Source: Oopsacas minuta (lineage: Eukaryota; Porifera; Hexactinellida; Lyssacinosida; Leucopsacidae). Taken from it: DNA of 64,000 nucleotides. The position numbers and the translations under genes are program-made. Below, in pieces: positions 1 to 10,035 of the stretch. The stretch lies in assembly GCA_024704765.1 (NCBI GenBank), contig JAKMXF010000022.1, forward strand, positions 730,555 through 794,554, written 5' to 3'. The stretch's first letter is position 1. Each line of letters opens with the position of its first letter. Below the pieces are notes generated by a model. It saw only the letters and a list, made by a program, of their open reading frames with translations. It had not been told where the DNA came from and ran no database searches.

Positions 1-2
1 TG

Positions 3-266
3 TCCCATTCTACAGCACAGGCACCTTCTCAGACTCAGCCAGAAACTTTCTGCCCTTCTCAAACCATGATCTTTGAGCCTCATAGGGTAATGCAGTATCC
101 AAAGCCTGGCGGAGCTGCTAACATGCTGGAGCTGGATCGTGTTAAGTTCTCCCTGGCTCATATTCAGCTTATAGAACACAAGCGTGAGAAAGGCTCACCG
201 TTAACTAAGGAGGAGGAGGATCTCCTCGCTTCTAAGAGCAGCCTCTCAGAGAAGCTAAAAGCTTAA
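3..266 (+). CDS. 3'-terminal exon of an unrecognised gene (cut by the left edge)
   Basis: An open frame runs from the left edge to a TAA at 264-266 and codes for about 87 residues. The tail is hydrophilic, with a Lys/Glu-rich stretch (HIQLIEHKREKGSPLTKEE) that could be helical, and it ends KLKA. The first in-frame Met is at position 66, but codons before it stay open, so this is more likely the last exon of a gene entering from the left than a complete small gene. The first bases (tctacag) could be a splice acceptor. I do not recognise the family and assign no function. AT-rich spacer without coding signal follows. Confidence 0.45.
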   Translation, partial: SHSTAQAPSQTQPETFCPSQTMIFEPHRVMQYPKPGGAANMLELDRVKFSLAHIQLIEHKREKGSPLTKEEEDLLASKSSLSEKLKA

Positions 267-3200
267 ATGGGAAACATTAAACATTTTGATTCTTAGCTTG
301 TAGTAGGTCATATATAGTAATTAGTTAGTCGAGCTTAGCTTGTAGGAGAGAGATTAGTTTTTAGAGTTTTACTTGATTCATAAACTTATTGTTTAACAAC
401 TAAGGGTATACTTTGGGATTATGTAGCCTGGTATAGTGTAAGAACAAACGGGTAACTGTGCAGTTCTATTCTTTACTGCACAATTATGGGTTGTGTATAT
501 TAATAGTTATCCAGAGAGATCATCGCGATCACTATAATGATAAAATCAAATAAGTGTTGTCAAGTGTATTTGTATATTTGTCCGATTTTATATCTCATTG
601 GTGAATGCTACGAGTACCGATCTTTGTGGTAGCCTCGTAGTTTTGGATAGGAATTTTTAAAGAATCCCCGTCTATCGTTTTAAGTACACCCTAATTATTA
701 ATAGATTTATTTATAAATTTCGTGAACTGAATATTTTTGTACTGTAACTCTAAACTCTAAAGGATTCGTTACTAATCATTTACGAAGCTCTTACGACCAA
801 TATGTATTCTAGTTTTTTTACAATACCTTTTCAACTGATAAGGGAAATCATTTCTCTCTATGAATTCACTTTGCTAATCTTCTGATTCTTCTGGAGATTA
901 TCCTTAAGTTGAGTTAAGGGCCTTTACCGAATAATTAAACTCCTCCAAAGAAATCTTATGGTTTATCTAACATTTTATAATAATTTGGCTTCTAGAGACA
1001 TGTAGTTAGCATACTTGTGACGCGCCTTTCGATTCCCACCGAGAGATAGTACCATAGAATTGATAGAGATGTTTCATTTATTTACCAACAAGACATTGCC
1101 ACATTATATCTCCCAAAATAATGCGCCCATTTTCTTCCATAAATAAACTGTGATACCTTCTAGATTGTAGAAGCTAGTGCAATGCTGTTCCTGCTGGGCA
1201 CCCTTGACTGTTCAATAATCATGAATCCGTTTAGTATATTATTTTAGGATTAGTGACTGGTTGTGAACCTGAATCTCTACGAATAGCCTTGTTAGTTAGC
1301 ATTGTACTTGTATAACGCTGCCCATAGAGTAAATATATGCAAGACAAGCTATTCATCGCTGTAATGCAGTTGCTTATGTAAAGCCGAGTAATAGGCGAGA
1401 ATTTATTCCATGATCTGTAAGGGACCAAGCATTCAAAATCTATATAACAATCTTATCCATAAAATTGATTGAACGGATTCCCAATCTGGTTATGAATTAT
1501 AGTATAAGGTTTGGTGCTAATTAGTTGCAAAATTTCGAAACATTACTATTGAGACTTTTACCTAAATTCCAGTAATGAAACATCATAAGTTGGAATTATC
1601 ATCTCATTTGAGGGATGTTGTCTGCTCCTGCAGGTGGTGCATATGGGCTAGACTAAGAATCTTATTGACTTCATGTTGTGTATCTTTTTTGACGTTCTTT
1701 TCCATTCTAATTACTAAGTCTATTAACAAAAGAAATTATGTATTCTAAGATGTGAACTAATGAAATCCTCGTTAATGCATTTCTACGACTCGCATATCCA
1801 CAATTCCTCAATCTTTAAGGTATTTTTGAATATGTGAATATGTAAAAAGTAATATATACTATATATACACTAGCAACAAATTCTAGCTTATCTCAATAAC
1901 CAATGCTTTTCTGTTGTTCTATTACTGTAAAACTAATATAATTCTCATAGTATTAATATTAAAATTCAAATCAGGTAATATGTACGTAGTACGAATCCTG
2001 CTGTTGCATCTTTGAACACCAGTGTTCCTGAACTTTTAATTTACTGTGCAGTTGCCTCCTGCCTACCTGTCTACCCACGCGTCTAATTTGCAATTGAAAT
2101 AGAGATAAGATAGCTGCTGGTTCTTGTTAAACTTAGTTATCTCAGTTTTATTGTAAGTAATTTACACATAAGGTTGGGGGGTGCGTGTTTTTCAAGTAAT
2201 TACAAAAATACTTTTAGCTCTTGAATCATAATAAATTATTTAATATGGTGATAATGATATAATGGATAGTATACTATCTCTCATGAGGCATCAGTCAAGA
2301 TTTAATCTCGCACTCTTGGAGAGCTACGAGCGCATGAATTTATAGATATCTATAATTCTATATTTATGCTCTCAAAAATCACCCAAGATTCCCATAGTAA
2401 TGTACGTATTACCAATTGCATAGTCTAAGTAAGAAGTGCGATTTTAGGATTATAGTATTGAGACTTTGGATAGTAATGGGATCTTAAAATCGCTAACGCC
2501 TAACAATATTGAGCACAATATTTTATACCAAATCATATTATGTTTAACTATGATCTGGATTCTAGAGAAGCGGTATTTGTACGTACATTTCTCTTAAGTA
2601 TTCTACAAAAAGTTGAAATACTTGCATAATATAGTGATTCAAAGTTCTACGGTTTGGTCTACGAGACTTCCCTAAGTGTAGATTAAATGTTGCCCTATCG
2701 TTGTATTAGAATTTAGTCAATTCATAAGATGTAATAATTTTAATTCTAAGCTTTCTTTTGTAAGTCTATCAAATAATTATGACATTTTGATGAATATTGG
2801 TATACTCTTTTTCGCATTTTTATCATCCACCTTATTCAATGCTAAGGTATCCTTTTCAGTATGTTTTCCCAGTTTTACTTATTTATGATTGTAATCAAAT
2901 ACATGATCCTGTAATGTATAGCATAACTTTGCCACTTGATATTGCTGGAATTATGGAGACTCATTGAAGTTGTAATTGAATTCATTCTTATCAACTATTA
3001 TATGTTATATCTTCTTTCTGGAAAATTGATTTTTATGGTATGACCATTTGCAGACAGTGAATAGTCCATGCCCTCGAGAAATAATCATTAGTGAACCTAA
3101 TATACTTAAACTACATACCATCTTTAACCGTCAGTTGTTTGAGCGTTAATTACATGCTATCAAATTTATTGATGCCTTATTTCTTTTCCCGTTTTTACTA

Positions 3201-5136
3201 ATTATAGAACTATTCACATATTCTCTTTCAAATTTCGTTTGTTATTATATCAATATTTAATTTCCTCAAAACTCAAAAGAGTTAATAACTTCTAAGTTTC
3301 AGAATATAAGTATACATGAAATTTCATTAAGTAATTGGATAAATAATGTCATTATTTGTGATAATAAGTGACTGTAGTATGCAGTATAAAGTGATGAAAT
3401 GGCTTCCATGATTATCATTACAACCTGTACAAAACATCCATTAGTCCACTTGTAGTCGTTTCTTTCAAACGGTTCCTTTGTGAAATGGAAACTCGTTGAT
3501 TCTCCGAACAGATTGTCCTAATTGATGTATCAGAAGTATATCTTGCTAGACTCTGTACTCAAAACAGGTGAATACTGGATAAATCCTCACGGTCTAAACT
3601 TAATTCTTTACCCTACCAATCAGTCATAATTTCTATAGCACTGTTTCTTTGGAGTATTTTAAAATATTGAAAGTTTTGTCCGATAAGAATCAAAACTTGG
3701 GTTAACAAGCACTTGTATAATCTTGGTATTCCCCATGTTTGATATACTACACTTGCCCTAACCAATAATTGAGACTAGATGGCGGGATATGCAATATGAC
3801 AATGTATCAACATGACAAGTTTGTAGATTAGATTACTCTCCAGGTGATCTATCACATTCCTAGCCTTGTTTATTTGGCTTATCTTACACTTAGCATTTGT
3901 GAAGTTTAGGGCAATTATTCAAATCCTGCTTTTATTTATGCAGCTTTCTTGCATATATCAATTTTAGCTGGATTAATCTTCTATAATTATTGAATTGATC
4001 TGATTATATGCAATTATAATGCAAACTATTTAATATTGTACAGGTGGTATCCTCAATGAATATTGTGTACTACAAGCATTTAATGCTTTTGGAATTGCTA
4101 GATATATTTTCGAGACCATTTTTGCTCAGTAAATCGAGAGAGACTAAATTGAATGAAATTCCTTATCATTAAATATTAACCAGATAGATATGGACGCTCA
4201 TTATGACCGTAGCATGTATCGTAACCATAATTGTACAATCTACATCAGATTCGTATTAGTTCAGTTCGGCCATTAGTTTAGAATGAAGTCTCTTTATACT
4301 AAACACAATCACGATCCCCCTCGGGGCTTCATAATCAGTGATTGCACTGTATTCAATTCTATTGAAACATCTATCAATATCATGTCTCACCATATTGGTA
4401 ATTTTGATGTAGATAATAACAAGCATCTATGAAAATATATCCATACTATCTCATGATATTAGTATTATTTGTGTTAAAATTACAACCATAATAAGTTGTA
4501 AAAGAATTCCTCATCAATTGTAATGGTATACTATAAGCAAACCAATACTATAGCATATGATATGCTCTTAGATTTTCTCTTTTGGAATTCTTTCCAAAAG
4601 CGCCAACCCAATTAGCATAAAATACACATACATTTCCTCTGAATGACGTTTAGATATTTGACCATTCCTTACCTACACTACTCATTTTGACCTCCAGATG
4701 TGGGCCTCCCGAAGCGGGGAAGCTCTTATAAGCATAGGTAAAATAAGCTTCATCAATTTACCTAAGTCTGGTGCATTTTGTTATAACGGGGGATACTGTT
4801 TAGTGTACAGGACTTACCAACCACTTTTGCAAATTTCCCTGGATTTTCAATATTTTCCCTGGATTTCACGCCATTTCCCCGATTACACCCGAAAATATCA
4901 AGAAATATAGCAAAATTTTCACCTGGATTTGAAGTGATATCCCGGGGTAATCCAGGGATCCCTGGAGGGTTGGTAAGTCTGAGTGTATAAACGATAATTA
5001 TTGGTATATTTTTAGTAGTATTTGTTGTAATAATTGGTCTTGGATCCTATTCCCTTGGTTGCTACTTCCAAGGTATAGAGTTGTCTTATGAGATAATTAC
5101 GGTACTTATTTTATAAACTTAGTTGGTTTAGCATTG
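267..5136. other. Gene-poor AT-rich spacer
   Basis: Almost 4.9 kb between the first exon and NUP50. I see no frame with recognisable protein similarity, no tRNA and no long tandem repeat. The only structured element I can support is the small inverted-repeat element near 4808-4981. Part of this span may be the 3' UTR of the left gene or distal promoter of NUP50. Confidence 0.5.
4808..4981. mobile_element. MITE-like element with 12-bp terminal inverted repeats
   Basis: GACTTACCAACC at 4811-4822 is matched by its reverse complement GGTTGGTAAGTC at 4968-4979. Allowing one indel the ends read CAG(G)ACTTACC. The hexamer AGTGTA lies directly outside both ends (4802-4807 and 4982-4987) and may be a target-site duplication. 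The roughly 174-bp interior repeats a CCCTGGATTT motif and has no coding capacity. The pattern fits a non-autonomous DNA transposon; the superfamily is not determined. Confidence 0.6.
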
Positions 5137-8100
5137 ATGAAGCGGCAAGCAGATAAACAGCTGGGTAAGGATGACTGCGCAGACAGAGACTCTCATGACG
5201 ATAGTTCTGTAAGTTTATTTGACGAAGTTTAATTATCTAAGATTTATTGTAATTGATATTATTATGACATAAATAACTGCTTCTTGTAGGTAGTTGACTC
5301 AATTGCTTCAGAGAAGATAATGAAGGAGAGAATGTGAGTAGTTTTAGCTGATTATTATATAATAGAATATTACATGCCATTCTGCCAAACTTGTATCTAA
5401 CTTATCAGTTTCAGCAAAATGATGTACACATATGTATATAATATTACCAAAGACAAAAAGTCTTGATAGATTAGTTATTTCATTAAATACAGGTTCATAA
5501 ATTTTAATTTACACATGCCAATGCTGGTAATGTGACTCTGTTTATTGTCATGTAAACACATGGTTATACAAACAATCAATATCTCAATGAGGTGACGTAA
5601 TACTTCAGTTTATGTACACATTCATACATTATCATATTTTATTAGCACAATTTATTGATCAAATTCTCCTTTGGGATATCTTTTGTACGTTTGGATATAT
5701 TAATCAACAGCTGTCATCCTAATACATTTGTACGGGATTTGTGCCCATTCATAACTCTACTCTCTTGACAGTTTCTTACATTTGTTAACAATTGTAGGAT
5801 TCTTCAAGGATAATAGATTAACAGAGATCTTAAGAGTGTTCTTGCTTTGATATCTTATCTGGATTAACGATAATCTAATCTTAATTCTGGGCAGAAATCT
5901 ATTTGAGTAGAATATTGTGATGTGAAATTATTCCACTTGGTCTGTATGGGCCGTTAAAGCGATAATTACGTACAGTCAACTCGCGATATATCGAAGCTCA
6001 AAGGATCGTGATAATTACTTCAATATAACTGAATATATGCTACTTTGACGATTTGGGACCATAATTGTACAATTTTAGACTTTGATTAAACGGTTATTTG
6101 TGGCTTATTTCGAAATATTAGTGGGTAGATATCACGGGAGTTGACTGTATATGTAAGTAATAATGCTTAATCTTTTTGTTTGGTTACAGCTCTGAATATT
6201 TAAGGAAAATCACTATATTTTGGCATCCTCACAATTTTAAATAAATCTACGATTCTGACTATTTTTCTTGTTTCTAGTTTAAAGAGAGCTAAGCTAGGCG
6301 GAAGTGCACAAATAGAATCAGAGGTGAGTGAATACCCTTCATACATACAATCCTATTTAATCAATGCAGGTGTTCTAATTTCCTCAGAATTAACTAAATT
6401 AGTTATTGCTTAATCAAGTTTCTAATCAGAATACTATTTCAATAATGTTATCTTAAATACCCATTTGCATTCACCAAATGTTGATCAGGAGGCTAGTATT
6501 GTTATCAGTAGCCTCAACATATAATTATTTGAATAATGAGCCCAATACTTTCAAAATACCCAAGCTCTTAGCAACACGATGACATTCTCTACTTAATTTC
6601 ATCGCCGAGTGAATTATCTGATTCAATAGGTAATAATTTATTCAAATTATAGATAGATTATACATCACCCACGCCCACTGTCTTTGGTAAGATTAAGTGT
6701 GTATAAACAATATTAATTACTGATTGTTTCCTTGCTTTATGCAAAGTTCACACGCACCTGTTGAGAATATTTATGTTAGAAACCTAGATCACATCATTAG
6801 TATCATAATGTTATCACTTTACAAGAATTTCTTAACTAATTATTATGGAGTGATTAAACAAACTTCCTCTTTCAATGAAATTTAAATATTTCTTTGGATA
6901 TTGATATTCATTCAATGAAAGATATCACAATTATATGTAATTCTATGCGTATAAGGTAGTTCTTGTTGGCAAATCCGCACCTGGCAAGGAATCAAATGGA
7001 GCAAAGAAATGTGTAATTCTATTCGAGCAGAAAATTTAGAAACGACGAAATCCACTTGACAACTTATTAGTGGTTCACAATTTATGTGCTGTGTACCGCG
7101 GCACACCTGTGTTCCTCAGAACTTTGTTAAGTGCAAAATTTCCGTGGTATAAGCCAAATATTTTAAATGCTTTGAGGGGCTTCCTTCTGGCCTCTTTATA
7201 TGAAAGTACTAAAAGCCAAGAAGAACCACCTACTCAATACTCTTTGATTGGCAGGTGTGCCTTGAAAATTATAAATGAAATAAGTGTGCTGGAGTTAGAA
7301 AAGGTTTAGAAACACTGTGTGAATCCCTATTTTATATTGATTTGCCATGTTTAGGCAATTCTAAACACGATCTTACTCTTTCAGTTCTTTAGAATAATAC
7401 TGAAATATCCTGACATATTATGTAGTGGTTTAAACCACCGTTACATACTCTATCAGTTAAATATAGTTCATTCAACACATGTGTATTTCTTTCATCAAGG
7501 CCAGAACCAGCTTGCGAGGCTCCTGTAGGTCTGCTTATGTTACTTCTTGAATACAATCACTAAGAGCGATTTATTTATGATAAAATTTCGTTAAAAGCCG
7601 CATTTTGAATTTACCCCAGGGCTTCAAACTCCAGAATTATCAAATTAACCTTTGCACGCCTGTAAAATGCTTTGTCACCAATACACTATGGATAAATAGC
7701 TAGTACGATATTTGAGTTCCTTATTGTTGAAACTACATATTAGTTTATATTATATTATATTATTTAGCACATTTAACCGTAAGGATATACTTGCATAATA
7801 GTTACCAACGTTGATAATTTTATACTGACTGTTATAATCATGAATCTACACACATTTTATGATTCGTTTAAAAACACAATTTCATGATTATGGCAACATC
7901 GTAAGTTAGGTTATTTATATCTCCATTTATTCCTAGTCACCCCACAAATTGTTTTCTCACGGATTCTTAACTGAACAAACAAGTGCTAGCAAAGACTTCT
8001 CCATTAAAGTTGCTTCTAATATCAAACCAACTTCTAGCATGATTGAAGAACATTCTCAGGATTCAATAGGTAGTCAAGACAACAGTACTAAACACAGTCA

Positions 8101-9551
8101 AGCTAACAGTGTATGTAGTGATGACGTCAGCATACCTGACTACCCAGATGACGCTTTTTCGCGGAACATTTCTAGATTGAATACAGCTGTATCTAAATGG
8201 ATTGCATCTCAGGTTATCAAGAACCCAATTTGTGATCTTACGCCTATTTTCGGGGACTATCAGCGCTATTTTAAGGAATTCAACCGAGAAGCTCACCCGT
8301 CCCCCTCTACTTCAGTCTCTCCAAGTAACAATCATACCGACACTCCATACAGACCCTCTCAAGAGATAACAACAGTAACTGCAGTCATAGAGGCTACAGA
8401 GAAATCTGTCAGCACTTCACATCCTCTTAGAGGTCTCCTATTTTCAAAGCCTTCTACTCAAGTTCATTCTTTCTCTTCTCCTTCCGTTCAATCCTCTAAA
8501 CTCAGTTTTTCTTCCACAACTTCAGAGCCCCGCTCAATCAGATTCAATCCTATTTCTAAACCAACTCTTCCTTCAAAATTTGCAGCATCTCCAATCCCTC
8601 TTCCAATTTCTAGCAAAACATTTGAAGCTCCACAACTAAAAACAGGTTCTGTCTTAGATATAATGAAGCCCCCCATCTCTACTTCTCTAAATGCTAAGAA
8701 AGATGTTCTGAGCGGACAGGAAGCCCTCTCTCCCATTTCTACCATCTCTTCCGCTCTTATCCCAGCACCAACTAATCCATCTTTCAGGTTATCTATTCCT
8801 GGAGTCAAACACATACCTACTTCCACCACTTTCAAATTCAACCCCCTCCCTCTGCCAATATTTCCTACAGCCCCCTCGCTCAGTCAGCTGAGTGCATCTC
8901 ACTCCACCTCATTATCAGCTGTTATACACAAACCTGTTCCTCCAGGTACTTGTAAAATCTTATAAATATTTAATTTTGATTAATATTACAGTGTAACCTC
9001 CATACACGGGTGCTAGGGACGCCAAAAACCCTTCCCCGTTTCCTTGTTTCTGCCAAATTCCTCGTTTGTGGAGGTTTCACTATATATTCTTTCTTCTAGA
9101 AGATGAAAATAATGAGGGAGAAGATGACAAGACAGAACCAGAGAGGCCTGTCACGCCCCCTGCTCTTAAACTGGACATAGAGAACACTGTATTTACATGT
9201 AACTCCAAAGTATTCACCAAGAGACTAGATTCATTTACAGATTTAGGAATATGCATACTACGAGTTAGGAAGAACCCAGATTCTAACAAAACTCAATTAC
9301 TCGTTAGAAACAATACAACAATTGCTAAAATTATTATTAACACACTCATCAATAATAAGACTCCACTATCCAAGCCTCGAGACAAAGAAATAATGATTAT
9401 TTGTCTGAAGCAAGAAACAGATTTAGATCTTAAACTTGAAGGAAATCAAGTTTTAGAAATGGAAACATTTTTGATTCGTGTCAAAACGGTAGACCTTGCA
9501 ACTACTCTTTTTTCGCTTTTAGACGAAGCTAAACGAAAATACACTGATTAA
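5137..9551 (+). CDS. NUP50: NUP50 orthologue, nuclear pore basket / importin-alpha cofactor
   Basis: Nucleoporin that binds importin-alpha and Ran and promotes cargo release and receptor recycling at the nuclear basket. Exons read as 5137-5208, 5290-5333, 6278-6323, 7937-8945 and 9100-9551; all junctions are GT-AG, frame is kept, and the product is about 540 residues. The N-terminus (MKRQADKQL, then IASEKIMKERI-LKRAKLG) is the family's importin-alpha binding segment. The start of exon 4 carries the conserved block around NTAVSKWIASQVIKNP and CDLTPIFGDYQRY. A Ser/Thr/Pro-rich low-complexity middle follows, without many FG repeats. The last exon is a Ran-binding domain (VFTKRLDSFTDLGICILRVR through FLIRVKTVDLATTLF). 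Introns 2 and 4 hold small inverted-repeat elements, and intron 3 holds an unexplained 79-codon frame. A splice-acceptor-like AG lies 6 bp before the ATG. Confidence 0.9.
5971..6149. mobile_element. Pogo/Tigger-like MITE in NUP50 intron 2
   Basis: The left end TACAGTCAACTC at 5971 is mirrored by GAGTTGACTGTA ending at 6149. Both ends begin with TA, as expected for a TA target duplication. The interior (ATATATCG, TTTGACGATTTGGGACCAT) recurs in degraded form near 36155-36272 and 54569-54700, so this is a dispersed family. About 179 bp, non-coding. Confidence 0.65.
8987..9083. mobile_element. Short pogo/mariner-like MITE in NUP50 intron 4
   Basis: TACAGTGTAACCTCC at the left and GGAGGTTTCACTA at the right form terminal inverted repeats about 95 bp apart, with TA at both edges. 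The CAGTGNAACCTC end is typical of pogo/Tigger-type elements and matches the end of the element at 19699. It fills most of the 154-bp intron between the last two NUP50 exons. Confidence 0.55.
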
Positions 9552-9910
9552 TACCGCATGGATTTATGCTATATCAAGGCTAGATTAAACCGCAGGAGTT
9601 TAATTATTCTCAATTTGTGATTAGTTTTATACACCAAACTAACCTTATTAATAGTACTTGTAATAGATTAGCGAGTTCAAATTATCTGGTTCTTATACTG
9701 ATTTTTATTTTCAATAATCTCTTCTTGAATTCCTCTCACGGATAGATTGACCATTGCCATTAATGATACAATCTCCGCAATAAATCCTCAGTACTTGGAT
9801 ATTATCCCTTGTAACCAATATTATATAACACAAGGTTCGATTCCTTCAAATTTATTTGGAGATTCTTAGGCTGTTGCTTGTTAAATAATAGCGTGAATAA
9901 CCTGTAATTC

Positions 9911-9982
9911 TGTTAGGAGTTCGCTTATTGGCAAGTCATATTTTGCACGAATTTCGCTTGCTAATAGGTGAACACCACTGTA
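9911..9982. mobile_element. Palindromic MITE, TTCGCTTATTAGCAAG family (copy 1)
   Basis: A near-palindrome of about 72 bp. GGAGTTCGCTTATTGGCAAG on the left mirrors CTTGCTAATAGGTGAACACC on the right, around a centre reading TCATATTTTGCACGAATTTC, and ends ACTGTA. Related copies lie at 43703-43770 and 63275-63348, with a half copy at 57355. It sits in the otherwise empty spacer between NUP50 and the SPFH gene (9552-10035). Confidence 0.6.
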
Positions 9983-10035
9983 AATTGGTATTTAGATTTA
10001 CACTACACCAATAATACAATTAGAATCTATCGGAA

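Noticed and set aside
1231-1428. 65-codon minus-strand frame in the left spacer
   Set aside because: No recognisable similarity, no splice or promoter context, length within chance for this composition.
4698-4910. 70-codon frame overlapping the element at 4808
   Set aside because: It runs through the inverted-repeat element and encodes its repeated words; a by-product of the repeat.
8488-8841. 117-codon minus-strand frame opposite NUP50 exon 4
   Set aside because: Lies entirely antisense to the low-complexity NUP50 coding exon; shadow frame.
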